Source: Cryobacterium sp. PH29-G1 (GTDB lineage: Bacteria > Actinomycetota > Actinomycetes > Actinomycetales > Microbacteriaceae). From it: a stretch of DNA of 64,000 nt. Numbering within the stretch: the first letter of the stretch is position 1; the number at the start of each line of letters is the position of its first letter. The stretch covers positions 35,669 to 99,668 of the forward strand of contig NZ_JASISY010000015.1 of NCBI RefSeq assembly GCF_030063365.1, written 5' to 3'. Made by a program: the position numbers and the translations under genes. The notes beneath the pieces were generated by a model, which saw nothing but the letters and a program-made list of their open reading frames with translations, was not told where the DNA came from and did not search any database. Positions 1 through 10,107 of this stretch are shown piece after piece.

Positions 1-64
1 CATCGAACCACGCCCGAGCAAATCGCGACCGGTCGCCCGTGCGGCCGCAGGAGACACACTATGA
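1..64 (+). CDS. C-terminal end of an upstream protein, probably the sensor kinase paired with the regulator
   Basis: The frame beginning at base 2 stays open and stops with TGA at 62-64, which overlaps the ATG of the response regulator in an ATGA arrangement. This kind of translational coupling is usual for a sensor kinase followed by its regulator (SenX3-RegX3 in actinobacteria). Only about 20 residues are visible; they are rich in Arg, Pro and Ala and hold no diagnostic motif. The kinase identity is inferred from position only. Confidence 0.45.
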   Translation, partial: IEPRPSKSRPVARAAAGDTL

Positions 65-744
65 CACGCATCCTCTTGGTTGAAGACGAGAGCGCCCTGA
101 GTGAACCGTTGAGCTTTCTGCTCGAACGTGAGGGGTATGAGGTCGTTGTGGCCGAAGACGGACCGAGCGCGCTCAGCGAATTCGATCAGAACGGCGCCGA
201 CCTCATTCTGCTCGACCTCATGCTGCCGGGCATCCCCGGCACCGAGGTCTGCCGAGAGATTCGCACCCGTTCGACGGTGCCGATCATCATGCTCACGGCG
301 AAGGATTCCGAGATCGACATCGTGGTGGGGCTGGAGCTCGGCGCCGACGACTACGTCACCAAGCCCTATTCAACCCGCGAACTGGTCGCTCGAATTCGTG
401 CGGTGCTGCGTCGTCACGAAGATCAGAGCGAGACCGACGTCGACACCATGCTCACGGCCGGCACGGTGCGCATGGACGTGGAACGTCACGCCGTGACGGT
501 CTCCGGCGAACTCGTGAACATGCCGCTGAAAGAGTTTGAACTGCTCGAGTTTCTGCTGCGCAATGCCGGGCGCGTGCTCACGCGCGGCCAGCTCATCGAC
601 CGGGTTTGGGGGACCGACTACTTCGGCGACACCAAAACGCTTGACGTGCACATCAAACGCATCCGCTCACGCATTGAGGCGGCGCCGTCTGACCCGATCA
701 TGCTCGTCACCGTGCGCGGTCTCGGCTACCGCTTCGAAGCGTAG
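61..744 (+). CDS. regX3: OmpR/PhoB-family response regulator, RegX3-like
   Basis: This 227-residue DNA-binding response regulator has a receiver domain (residues 1-115) with the acidic pocket E8/D9, phospho-acceptor D52 in LLDLMLPG, T79 and K101 in YVTKPY. A winged-helix OmpR-type output domain follows (about 130-225, ending VRGLGYRF). The sequence and the position immediately before CarD and IspDF match RegX3, the phosphate-starvation regulator phosphorylated by SenX3 in actinobacteria. A GGAG Shine-Dalgarno lies 8 bases before the ATG, and the start overlaps the preceding stop codon. The phosphate role is family knowledge, not shown here. Confidence 0.85.
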   Translation: MTRILLVEDESALSEPLSFLLEREGYEVVVAEDGPSALSEFDQNGADLILLDLMLPGIPGTEVCREIRTRSTVPIIMLTAKDSEIDIVVGLELGADDYVTKPYSTRELVARIRAVLRRHEDQSETDVDTMLTAGTVRMDVERHAVTVSGELVNMPLKEFELLEFLLRNAGRVLTRGQLIDRVWGTDYFGDTKTLDVHIKRIRSRIEAAPSDPIMLVTVRGLGYRFEA

Positions 745-750
745 CCCTGA

Positions 751-796
751 CACAGATCAGGCCGCCGTCCCCGAGGGGATGGCGGCCTGATCTGTG
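751..796. terminator. Hairpin terminator after the response regulator
   Basis: A perfect 16-base inverted repeat (751-766 against 781-796, arm starting CACAGATCAGGCCG) lies 6 bases after the regX3 stop, between convergent genes. The 3' arm continues into further copies of CCTGATCTGTG (to about 815). There is no long T-run. Confidence 0.7.
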
Positions 797-821
797 CCTG
801 ATCTGTGCCTGATCTGCGGTG

Positions 822-1367
822 CTACGCGGCGGGCGTGGCTGTCGGCGTGGGAACCTCCGACGGGACCGGCGACTGCGCCGGTGTTTCGGTGGGTGCGACC
901 GTGGGCAGCAGGGTGGAATATTCGCCCTGCATGCCGTCCAGTACCGGTAGGAGCAGCTCGATGCCGGTCTCGTCAGCGTACTGAAAATACACCGGGAACA
1001 GCGAGCCGGGCTGGCTGTTCATGTTCTCCAGAATCACCGAGGGGGCACCGTCGGTGCCGAATGTCACCGTGGTGTTCGCCTCAACGGGAACCTGCTGGGA
1101 CACCTTTCCGGTGTTCGACTCGTACTGCACGAGCAGGCTCTGCACGGTGTCGGTCGGGTTCACGACGGAGACAACCAGGTTGGCCAATTCGCCGTCGGTC
1201 GACAGCAGCAGGGCGTTGCGAATGTGGATCTCGCCCACGTCCCCGCTCACCCCGTCACTCGCGTTGTAGTGAAGAAGGGTGGCTTGCGGTGCGAAAAACC
1301 CACACGCACTCGTGCCCAACAGAATGCCAGCCGCCAATACAACGGATGCAGCGATGCGCGCTCTCAC
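822..1367 (-). CDS. Predicted lipoprotein of unknown function
   Basis: This 181-residue protein has a signal peptide of hydrophobic residues ending in the lipobox GTSACGFF, so Cys at about residue 20 should be lipidated and the protein anchored outside the membrane. The GTG at 1367 is chosen because a GGAGGT Shine-Dalgarno lies just upstream and the signal peptide starts there. The body looks beta-rich (it speaks of a small Ig-like or DUF-type fold, not identified). The C-terminus is a Pro/Thr-rich tail ending PTPTATPAA. It faces regX3 across the hairpin and is divergent from carD. Similar lipoproteins sit beside regX3 in related actinobacteria; no function is assigned. Confidence 0.75.
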   Translation of the reverse strand: MRARIAASVVLAAGILLGTSACGFFAPQATLLHYNASDGVSGDVGEIHIRNALLLSTDGELANLVVSVVNPTDTVQSLLVQYESNTGKVSQQVPVEANTTVTFGTDGAPSVILENMNSQPGSLFPVYFQYADETGIELLLPVLDGMQGEYSTLLPTVAPTETPAQSPVPSEVPTPTATPAA

Positions 1368-1544
1368 AAGACCTCCACTACTGAAGCAGCATTCGACGGT
1401 GAGCCGATGCTGCAGAATTCGCTTTGTCACTAGCTTAGCGGCGTGTGTGGGCGCACAAATGTCGTCGGCCGCGCCTCGCGGGAGCGCGCGTACTGTAGCA
1501 CCTTTAGCTGTGGTATCCTGTAAGTTGCTGAAGGGATCACATCC

Positions 1545-2027
1545 ATGCTGTTTGAGGTTGGCGAAACCGTCGTTTATCCCCACCACGGCGCAGCGATGAT
1601 CACCGAGGTGAAGACCCGCATCATCAAGGGTGAAGAAAAGCTGTATCTCAAGCTGAATGTCACTCAGGGCAATCTCACCATTGAGGTTCCCGCCGAAAAC
1701 GTCGATCTGGTCGGCGTGCGCGATGTGATCGGCCAAGAAGGCCTCGACCGAGTCTTCGAAGTGCTGCGCGCACCGTTTACCGAAGAGCCCACAAACTGGT
1801 CCCGCCGGTATAAGGCCAATCTTGAAAAGCTTGCCAGTGGTGATGTGATCAAGGTGTCCGAGGTTGTACGTGACCTGTGGCGGCGCGACCAGGACCGTGG
1901 TCTGTCTGCCGGGGAAAAGCGCATGTTGGCCAAGGCTCGCCAAATTCTCATCAGCGAGTTGGCCTTGGCCGAAAAGACCGACGAGGAGAAGGCCTCCACC
2001 GTTCTCGACGAGGTCCTCGCCTCCTAG
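1545..2027 (+). CDS. carD: CarD-family RNA polymerase-binding regulator
   Basis: This 160-residue protein has an N-terminal Tudor-like RNA-polymerase-interacting domain (from [15 protein letters not shown] to about residue 60) and a helical C-terminal DNA-binding domain with the family motif W-S-R-R-Y-K-AN near residue 86. CarD binds the RNAP beta subunit and stabilises the promoter open complex, with strong effects on rRNA promoters. Length and motifs match the actinobacterial family. It has its own upstream region and ends before a strong terminator, so it is probably transcribed separately from ispDF. Confidence 0.95.
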   Translation: MLFEVGETVVYPHHGAAMITEVKTRIIKGEEKLYLKLNVTQGNLTIEVPAENVDLVGVRDVIGQEGLDRVFEVLRAPFTEEPTNWSRRYKANLEKLASGDVIKVSEVVRDLWRRDQDRGLSAGEKRMLAKARQILISELALAEKTDEEKASTVLDEVLAS

Positions 2028-2050
2028 TTTTCTTATTTTTGCTTCGTAAG

Positions 2051-2077
2051 AGGCGGCGCCGACCGGCGCCGCCTTTT
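2051..2077 (+). terminator. Rho-independent terminator after carD
   Basis: A perfect 10-bp stem AGGCGGCGCC/GGCGCCGCCT with a 4-base loop is followed by TTTT, 23 bases after the carD stop. Confidence 0.9.
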
Positions 2078-2157
2078 GCATGTTCGATTTGTGCGCGTTC
2101 GATTTAACTCGTCTACGCTGCCTTTCCGCCCAACCCCCAGATAGATACCCTCCAGAT

Positions 2158-3510
2158 ATGACTGTTCCTTTCGCTTCACCGGCCGCGCCGCTACCGGATG
2201 CCGGGGCTGAACCCGTTTCCGCCGCCGCTGCGCCCACGGTCGCCGTTATCGTGGTCGCCGCCGGCAGCGGAACCCGCCTCGGCCATGCCGAACCCAAAGC
2301 ATTCGTTGTGCTGCATATGCGCACTCTGCTCGGTCACGCCTTAGATTCCATTCTCGGCATGAACGAATCGGTGCAGATCATCGTGGTCGCTCCCGGCGAC
2401 CGGGCAGCGGATGCCCGCGCCATCGCCACGCAGGCCGGCGCCCGTCACGCGAGGCCCGCCCGAGCGCTGAGCATCGTCGCCGGCGGACGCACCCGGCAGG
2501 AGTCCGTCGACCAGGGCCTGAACGCTCTGTGGCCGACCGTTGAGATCGTGCTCGTGCACGACGCCGCCCGTGCCCTGACCCCGGCAGCCCTGTGCGACGA
2601 GGTGGTCGCCGCGGTGCGCGCCACCGGGCACGGCATCGTTCCCGGCCTTCCGGTGGTCGACACCATTAAACGCGTGGCCGCGTCCGGGGCGATCCTCGGC
2701 ACCGTCGATCGCTCCGAGCTGTCTGCGGTGCAGACCCCGCAGGGTTTTCCCCGAGACATGCTCACGGCCGCTCGGGCCTGGGCCGTGCAAAACGGCCGGT
2801 TCGAGGCGCTCACCGACGACGCCGCGCTCGTGGCCGACGCCGGACACCCGGTGAACGTGATTGCCGGGCATCCGCTCGCCTTCAAGATCACCACGCCGGA
2901 AGACCTGGAGCGGGCCGACCAGATTTTGGGGTCCGTCGCCCCGACTCCGGCCGTGCTCCGGCCGCGCATCGGCACCGGCCTCGACGTGCACGCCTTCGCG
3001 AGCGAAAACGATGAGGCTGAGCTCTGGCTGGCCGGCCTGCACTGGCCGGGGGAGCGTGGCCTCAGCGGCCACAGCGACGGCGATGTCGCCGCGCACGCCA
3101 TCTGTGATGCCCTGCTCGGCGCGGCCGGACTCGGCGATATCGGCAGCATCTTCGGCACCGCCGATCCCCGCTTCGATGGTGCGCACGGGCACGTTTTCCT
3201 CACCGAAACCGTGCGTCTGGTCGCCGCCGCCGGCTACCTCGTCGGTAACGTCTCGGTGCAGATCATCGGCAATCGCCCCCGGTTCGCGCCGCGTCGTGCC
3301 GAAGCCGAAACGCAACTGGCCGGCATCCTCTCGGCACCGGTCAATATTGCCGCCACTACGACGGATGCGCTCGGCTTCACGGGCCGAGGCGAAGGCATTG
3401 CGGCCACGGCGACCGCGCTGCTCTACCCGGCGCCGCAGGCCGGGTCGGTGGGTGCGTCTGCCCGCCCGCCGCAGCAGCCCCAGACCCCTGACCTAAACTG
3501 GGAGGCGTGA
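2158..3510 (+). CDS. ispDF: Bifunctional IspD/IspF enzyme of the MEP isoprenoid pathway
   Basis: This 450-residue fusion has an N-terminal IspD (MEP cytidylyltransferase) with the nucleotide-binding loop [11 protein letters not shown] near residues 33-43 and the VHDAAR motif. The C-terminal IspF (MECDP synthase, from about residue 270) has the metal ligands in GLDVHAF and [11 protein letters not shown], plus [14 protein letters not shown]. Together they perform the cytidylyl transfer and later cyclisation steps of MEP-dependent isopentenyl diphosphate synthesis. The ATG at 2158 is preferred over an upstream in-frame ATG at 2080, because the extra residues lie in the carD terminator and resemble no family member. 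The 3' end nearly touches cysS. Confidence 0.93.
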   Translation: MTVPFASPAAPLPDAGAEPVSAAAAPTVAVIVVAAGSGTRLGHAEPKAFVVLHMRTLLGHALDSILGMNESVQIIVVAPGDRAADARAIATQAGARHARPARALSIVAGGRTRQESVDQGLNALWPTVEIVLVHDAARALTPAALCDEVVAAVRATGHGIVPGLPVVDTIKRVAASGAILGTVDRSELSAVQTPQGFPRDMLTAARAWAVQNGRFEALTDDAALVADAGHPVNVIAGHPLAFKITTPEDLERADQILGSVAPTPAVLRPRIGTGLDVHAFASENDEAELWLAGLHWPGERGLSGHSDGDVAAHAICDALLGAAGLGDIGSIFGTADPRFDGAHGHVFLTETVRLVAAAGYLVGNVSVQIIGNRPRFAPRRAEAETQLAGILSAPVNIAATTTDALGFTGRGEGIAATATALLYPAPQAGSVGASARPPQQPQTPDLNWEA

Positions 3511-3512
3511 CC

Positions 3513-4921
<1,409 letters not shown>

Positions 4922-4922
<1 letters not shown>

Positions 4923-6055
4923 TGAAGAACTTAGACCGCAAATCGCGTACCGGAGCGGTGCGCAAGGGCAGCCGCGGAGCCCAGGTCGGCTCCGGCGGCC
5001 AGGGCCGTCAGGCGCTCGAGGGCAAGAAGCCCACGCCCAAGGCCGAAGACCGTCCGTACCACCCCGCCGGCAAGCGCAAAGCCGCTGCCGACCGTTTCAC
5101 CGCGGCCGGCGGTTTCAACTCGCGCCCCGCTGCGGATGCCGGCAGCAACCGTGGCACCGCACCTCGCGGTAGCGCGCCCCGGGGCGGCGCACGCGGATCA
5201 TCGCAGGGTGCACCCCAGCGCGGCACCGGCAACACCGGCGGCGGCGGATCCTCGACGCGTCGGGCCAAGCAGATCGATGAGCACGAGATCGTCACCGGTC
5301 GTAACTCGGTGCTGGAGGCGTTGCGCGCGAAGATTCCGGCGCTGACGCTCTACATCGCGGCGCGCATCGAAATGGATGAGCGGGTCAAGGAGGTGCTGCT
5401 CATGGCGACGAGCCGCAACATCCCCATTCTCGAGGTCATGCGCCCCGAGTTGGACCGTCTCGCCGGACGCGACGCCGTGCACCAGGGCCTCGCGCTCAAG
5501 GTCCCCGCCTACGAATACGCCCACCCGATGGAGCTGCTGGAACTCACCATCAGCCGCGGCCACAAGCCGTTGTTCGTGGCTCTGGATGGCATCACCGACC
5601 CGCGCAACCTGGGCGCGATCATCCGCTCGACCGCTGCGTTCGGCGGCCATGGCATCATCGTGCCGCAGCGACGCTCGGTCGGTGTCACGGCTTCAGCCTG
5701 GAAGACCAGCGCCGGCGCCGCGGCCCGCACGCCCGTCGCCATGGCGAGCAACCTCACCCAGACGCTCAAGGCGCTCAAAGCGCAGGGCGTGTTCGTGCTC
5801 GGACTCGACGGTGGCGGCGATGTGTCGCTGCCCGACCTCGGCATCGGTTTCGCCGAACGCCCGATCGTGATCGTCGTCGGCAGCGAAGGTAAGGGGCTGT
5901 CCCGCCTCGTCACCGAAACCTGCGACGCGATCGTCTCGATTCCGATCAGCGCTGCGACCGAGTCGCTCAACGCCGGAATCGCCGCCGGTGTGACCCTGTA
6001 CGAGGTGTCTCGCCTCCGAGCTGAAATCAAGAAGGCCAAGGCCGCCAAGCTCTAG
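4922..6055 (+). CDS. rlmB: SpoU/TrmH-family 23S rRNA 2'-O-ribose methyltransferase (RlmB-like)
   Basis: This 377-residue protein has a long basic Gly/Ala/Lys/Arg-rich N-terminal extension (1-115), typical of actinobacterial RlmB and probably disordered and RNA-binding. A substrate-binding domain follows (about 118-205), then the SPOUT knot with motif 1 DPRNLGAIIRSTAAFG, motif 2 VGSEGKGLSRLV and motif 3 SAATESLNAGIAAGV. RlmB methylates G2251 of 23S rRNA; the exact target nucleotide is inferred from the family. The ATG overlaps the cysS stop (TGATG), implying coupled translation. Confidence 0.9.
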
Positions 6056-6070
6056 TCCCTTATTTCTATT

Positions 6071-6136
6071 GCCCGGGCCCGGGCCCGGAAAGTGGGCCCA
6101 TGCTAGATCATGGGCCCACTTGCATAAGGTGGGCCC
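6071..6136 (+). repeat. 66-bp GGGCCC-rich palindromic repeat, copy 1
   Basis: The element opens with GC(CCGGGC)n, then a hairpin with arms AAGTGGGCCCATG and CATGGGCCCACTT around the loop CTAGAT, then TGCATAAGGTGGGCCC. It lies 15 bases after rlmB. It is followed by a 16-base direct repeat GGTGGGCCCGGCGCGT present about 2.5 times (6128-6167). Copies are at 7300-7365 (inverted), 19792-19857 and 19932-19995. Confidence 0.92.
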
Positions 6137-6270
6137 GGCGCGTGGTGGGCCCGGCGCGTGGTGGGCCGGGCGGCGTGCGCGCGCGTCCTCCACAGCGGAT
6201 GCCATCGCCCCCGAACCACAGATCTCGCCGCGTCCCGCCGCAGCCACCGGTATCGGGTGAGACTGCGTCC

Positions 6271-7257
6271 ATGCTTGACATCCTGAATGTGCCGAGTGCC
6301 CGCAACGACGGCCTCATCCTCGCCGAGTCCCTGCGTTCCTCTGGCCTCACGACCTACGCCGTGCGCGCGCTGCTGGCCAGCGGCGAGCTGGTACGCATCC
6401 GTCGCGGAATCTACGCCATCGGGTCGGCGTGGCGCGCGGCACCCCACGACGATCGCTATCGACTATTCATTCACGCCACCGTGCTCGCGGCGGAACAACC
6501 GCTGCTGCTGTCACACCTGTCCGCGGCGGCGCTGTACCACCTGCCCATCATCGGACCGTGGCCGAAGGTCGTACACGCGATCAACAATGACGCCGCCGGG
6601 GGCAGCAGCGCCCGCTTCACGACGAGTCACCGCAGCGTGGTTGAACCCGAGCCTGTTGCGGTGAGCGGATGCGCTGCCACCAGCCTCGCGCGCACCCTGA
6701 TCGACGTGGCGGCGACCTCAAGCTTTCTCGTCGGCGTCACCATGATGGACCATGCCCTGCGTGTCGAGCAGGAACGGGCGCAGGAGGAACGCCGCCGGGG
6801 CCGCCTCAGCGCCCCCGCTCTCGGCAAAAACGACCTGTATACCGAACTTGCGGCGGTGCATCCGCGAACCGGGAGTGTGCGGGTGCGCCGCGTCATCGAC
6901 TTCGCGGATGCGCTCTCGGCCAACCCTGGTGAGTCGTTGAGCCGAGTGCGGATCGCCGAGTTGGGCTTTCAAGTGCCCGAACTGCAGGTTCGCTTCGTCG
7001 TGCACGGGCGTGACTATTGGGTGGACTTCTACTGGCGCAGCGTGGGCAAGATGGGCGAATTCGACGGCGCACTCAAGTACACCCGAGGCGCGGTGCTCGG
7101 CGACCGCGATCCATCCGACGTCGTCATCGCTGAAAAGAATCGCGAGAACTTGCTGCGCCCGCTGGCTCAAAGCTTCGATCGCTGGGACTGGGACACGGCT
7201 TATTCGCCCCGCCGATTCTGCGATTTCCTGGTCGAGCACGACGTTCCACGAGCCTAA
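6271..7257 (+). CDS. AbiEi-type antitoxin-domain protein
   Basis: This 328-residue protein carries an N-terminal AbiEi-like winged helix (RSSGLTTYAVRALLASGELV, followed by RIRRGIYA) and a middle region with LSHLSAAALYHLP and SLARTLIDVAA. Its C-terminal part (VDFYWRSVGKMGEFDGALKY) resembles the DUF559-like endonuclease fold. Such proteins are annotated as type IV toxin-antitoxin AbiEi-domain proteins in actinobacteria, usually without a partner toxin, and no AbiEii is present here. ATG 6271 is chosen because the upstream open frame lies in the repeat. The gene is bracketed by copies 1 and 2 of the 66-bp repeat in inverted orientation, which hints at joint mobilisation. Confidence 0.75.
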   Translation: MLDILNVPSARNDGLILAESLRSSGLTTYAVRALLASGELVRIRRGIYAIGSAWRAAPHDDRYRLFIHATVLAAEQPLLLSHLSAAALYHLPIIGPWPKVVHAINNDAAGGSSARFTTSHRSVVEPEPVAVSGCAATSLARTLIDVAATSSFLVGVTMMDHALRVEQERAQEERRRGRLSAPALGKNDLYTELAAVHPRTGSVRVRRVIDFADALSANPGESLSRVRIAELGFQVPELQVRFVVHGRDYWVDFYWRSVGKMGEFDGALKYTRGAVLGDRDPSDVVIAEKNRENLLRPLAQSFDRWDWDTAYSPRRFCDFLVEHDVPRA

Positions 7258-7299
7258 AACGGGCAGCGGATGCGTGACCCCCGCGCTGCCCCTCCAGCT

Positions 7300-7365
7300 G
7301 GGCCCACCTTATGCAACTGGGCCCATGATCTAGCATGGGCCCAGTTTCCGGGCCCGGGCCCGGGC
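7300..7365 (-). repeat. 66-bp GGGCCC-rich palindromic repeat, copy 2 (inverted)
   Basis: Read on the minus strand, this copy matches copy 1 in 64 of 66 positions. The two differences face each other in the hairpin (AAGT/ACTT in copy 1, AACT/AGTT here), so pairing is preserved. It sits between the AbiEi-like gene and the convergent DUF4032 gene. Confidence 0.92.
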
Positions 7366-7401
7366 AATAAGGACGGGGCAATAAGGGCGGGGGAGGGCGG
7401 G

Positions 7402-8712
7402 CTACACCTTGAGCATCCAGTCGTCGGAATCGTCGGGATCAGCCGAGGTGTCGTCGCCGAGCTGTGTACGAATCGGCAGTGTGATGGCACCGGTGAGCGG
7501 GTCGATCACGGTCGCTTCGTCGCGGCGGAACCGCAGCACGTCCTGCACGTAGGAGGTCACGGCCTCGGCCAGCGGGATATCCCTGGACTGGTTCTGCGCC
7601 ATGTACCACCGGTGATCGAGCAACTGGTGAAACACCTGTGCCCGATCGAGCTTGCCCTGGAGCTCCTCCGGAATCGCCCGTACCACCGGTTCGAACACGC
7701 GCACGAGCCATTCGTGCGCGACCATTTCTTCGTCGGCACCGGCCACGCCGTAGGCGGCCCGGTAGGAGTCCAGGTCGTTCAGCAGGCGGCGGGCCTGATT
7801 CTCTTCGGCGTCCAGGCCGGTCAGGCGCAGCAACCGACGCTGATGGTGCCCGGCATCGACAACCTTCGGCTGAATGCGCACGCTCGTACCGAGGCTGTCG
7901 GTCTTAATGGTCAGCTCCTCGATATCGAAGCCGAGGTCGTTGAGACGTTGCACGCGCTGGGCGATGCGCCAGCGCTCGGAGTTGGAGAACGACTCCGACC
8001 CGGTCAGCTCCTTCCAGAGCAGGCGGTACGCGGCGACGATTCCATTGCTGACCCGAATCGGATCCAGCTCGTCGGCGACGCGTCCGCCGGCTTCCAAATC
8101 CATCAGCTCGCCGGCAATATTCACCCGGGCGATTTCCAGGTCGTTCTCGCGTTGACCGTTGGAGAGCCCGCCCGAATACAATTGCCCGGTTTCGGCGTCG
8201 ACGAGGTAGGCAGCGAATGCGCCGGCGTCACGGCGAAACAGGGTATTCGAGAGCGACACATCGCCCCAGAAGAATCCGATCATGTGCAGCCGCACCAGCA
8301 GCACGGCGAGGGCGTCGACCAGCCGGGTCGCGGTGTCCGGCCGCAAGGCGTGCGAGTACAGGGCGCGATAGGGGAGCGAGAACTTGAGATGCCGGGTGAC
8401 GAGAACCGAATTGAGCGGCTCGAGGTCGGCATCCGTTCTATTCGTGATAACAGCGACCGGCTCGACGCACGGAATCTCGAGGTGATCGAGGGTGCGCAGC
8501 ATGTCGTACTCGCGCTTGGCCATCTCGCTCGTGGTCTCTTTGATGGCCACCACCCGTCCGCTCAGATGGGCGAACCGCACGAGGTGGCGCGAGATGCCCT
8601 TGGGCAGTGAAGCGATGTTCTCGTTCGGCCACGCGTCGAGGGGGAGCTGCCACGGCAGATCAAGCAGGGCAGGGTCGGCCGTGGCCGAGATGATATTGAG
8701 GGAACCGCTCAT
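7402..8712 (-). CDS. DUF4032 domain protein with kinase-like N-terminus
   Basis: This 436-residue protein matches the actinobacterial DUF4032 family. Its N-terminal half resembles lipopolysaccharide-kinase folds: VAIKET (putative ATP-anchoring Lys), LHMIGFFWGDVSLSNTLF (catalytic-loop-like) and AYLVDAETGQL (DFG-like position). The C-terminal half (about 260-400) is the DUF4032 region with FHQLLDHRWYMAQ. The substrate is unknown. It is transcribed towards the AbiEi-like gene, and a strong hairpin separates it from the ABC ATPase upstream. Confidence 0.8.
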   Translation of the reverse strand: MSGSLNIISATADPALLDLPWQLPLDAWPNENIASLPKGISRHLVRFAHLSGRVVAIKETTSEMAKREYDMLRTLDHLEIPCVEPVAVITNRTDADLEPLNSVLVTRHLKFSLPYRALYSHALRPDTATRLVDALAVLLVRLHMIGFFWGDVSLSNTLFRRDAGAFAAYLVDAETGQLYSGGLSNGQRENDLEIARVNIAGELMDLEAGGRVADELDPIRVSNGIVAAYRLLWKELTGSESFSNSERWRIAQRVQRLNDLGFDIEELTIKTDSLGTSVRIQPKVVDAGHHQRRLLRLTGLDAEENQARRLLNDLDSYRAAYGVAGADEEMVAHEWLVRVFEPVVRAIPEELQGKLDRAQVFHQLLDHRWYMAQNQSRDIPLAEAVTSYVQDVLRFRRDEATVIDPLTGAITLPIRTQLGDDTSADPDDSDDWMLKV

Positions 8713-8735
8713 TATTGTGCGCCTAACTTACGAAA

Positions 8736-8769
8736 AAACGGCTGGAGGGAGAACTCCCTCCAGCCGTTT
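8736..8769. terminator. Strong hairpin terminator after the ABC ATPase
   Basis: A perfect 16-bp stem (8736-8751 against 8754-8769) with a 2-base loop is flanked by A/T runs on both sides. It ends transcription of the minus-strand ATPase gene 10 bases after its stop. Confidence 0.9.
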
Positions 8770-8779
8770 AGAGAGCCGA

Positions 8780-9877
8780 TTAGTCGGTTACGGCGCCACC
8801 AAGGCGCAGGCCGCTTTCGGCGTCGAACACGTGCAGGTGGTTCGGCGTAGCCGTTAGGTACACCGTTTCGCCGGCGTTCGGGTGCGACCGGCCGTCGACG
8901 CGCGCGACGATGTCGGTGCGCTTGCCCTCGATGGTGGAGTGACCGTAGAGGTAGCCGTCGGCGCCGAGCTCCTCGACGAGGTCGACCTCGATCTGCAGGC
9001 CCTCGCCCGCGGTGGACGACATCTGGATGTCCTCGGGACGGATGCCGATAGTCACCTTTTTGCCACTCGCGCCGGCCAGCGTGTCCCGCTGCACGGGAAC
9101 GGTCGCGGTTCCGAACTTGATGCCGCCGTCGACGGTCTCAGCGAGGAACAGGTTCATCGCGGGGCTGCCGATGAAGCCGGCCACGAACACGTTCTGCGGC
9201 TTCGCGTACAGGTCGCGCGGTGAGCCGACCTGCTGCAGGATGCCGTCCTTCAGCACCGCGATGCGGTCACCCATGGTGAGCGCCTCGGTCTGGTCGTGAG
9301 TCACGTAAACGGTCGTGACGCCGAGGCGACGCTGCAGCGACGCGATCTGCGTACGCGTCTGCACGCGCAGCTTGGCGTCGAGGTTGGAGAGCGGCTCATC
9401 CATGAGGAATACCTGCGGCTGGCGCACGATCGCACGGCCCATGGCAACGCGCTGACGCTGACCACCGGAGAGCGCCTTCGGCTTGCGGCTGAGGTACGGT
9501 TCCAGGTCGAGCAGCTTGGCGGCTTCGAGCACGCGGGCGGCACGTTCGTCTTTGTTGATGCCGGCGATCTTGAGCGCGAAGCCCATGTTCTCGGCGACGG
9601 TCATGTGCGGGTACAGCGCGTAGTTCTGAAACACCATGGCGATGTCGCGGTCTTTCGGCGGTACGTCGGTCACGTTGCGGTCACCGATGAGAATGTTGCC
9701 ATCGTTGACTTCTTCGAGGCCGGCGAGCATACGCAGCGAAGTGGACTTGCCACAGCCGGACGGGCCGACCAAAACCAGGAATTCGCCATCGGCGACCTGC
9801 AGGTCGAGCTGGTCAACAGCCGGTCGAGTGGAACCCGGGTAGAGCCGGGTTGCTTTGTCAAAGGTCACTGAAGCCAT
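8780..9877 (-). CDS. ugpC: Sugar-type ABC transporter ATPase (UgpC/MsmX/MalK family)
   Basis: This 365-residue ATPase has Walker A GPSGCGKST, Q-loop FQNYALYPHMTV, signature LSGGQRQRVAMGRAIV, Walker B VFLMDEPLSNLDAKLR and H-loop VTHDQTEAL. A MalK-type C-terminal regulatory TOBE domain follows (IGIRPEDIQM). Members energise carbohydrate or glycerol-phosphate import and often serve several permeases. No permease or binding protein is adjacent, which fits a shared orphan ATPase. The substrate cannot be told from sequence, and the gene symbol reflects the family name. Confidence 0.88.
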   Translation of the reverse strand: MASVTFDKATRLYPGSTRPAVDQLDLQVADGEFLVLVGPSGCGKSTSLRMLAGLEEVNDGNILIGDRNVTDVPPKDRDIAMVFQNYALYPHMTVAENMGFALKIAGINKDERAARVLEAAKLLDLEPYLSRKPKALSGGQRQRVAMGRAIVRQPQVFLMDEPLSNLDAKLRVQTRTQIASLQRRLGVTTVYVTHDQTEALTMGDRIAVLKDGILQQVGSPRDLYAKPQNVFVAGFIGSPAMNLFLAETVDGGIKFGTATVPVQRDTLAGASGKKVTIGIRPEDIQMSSTAGEGLQIEVDLVEELGADGYLYGHSTIEGKRTDIVARVDGRSHPNAGETVYLTATPNHLHVFDAESGLRLGGAVTD

Positions 9878-10107
9878 GATTGTTTTACTCCTTCACCGGC
9901 AGGAACGTGCCGGACGATCCGTTGTGAATAGGATTTGTCCGTCGAGAACTGACCAGAAATCAGCACACGACTTTTTTATTATTACATGAAGGATGCCGCC
10001 AGTGCGGGTATTCACAGCTACGCCCCGTTTGGTCGTTTCCCAGTCAGGGGATCTACTATTCGGAAGGTGCCCCCACACGCGCCCCTATTTCCCGAAAGCG
10101 ATCCTTT

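Noticed and set aside
822..2324. 500-codon minus-strand frame covering carD and part of ispDF
   Set aside because: Only its last 181 codons (from GTG 1367) have a ribosome site and a lipoprotein signal; the rest is antisense to carD.
7270..8610. 446-codon + strand frame opposite the DUF4032 gene
   Set aside because: It starts within a palindromic repeat and translates the complement of a recognised family.
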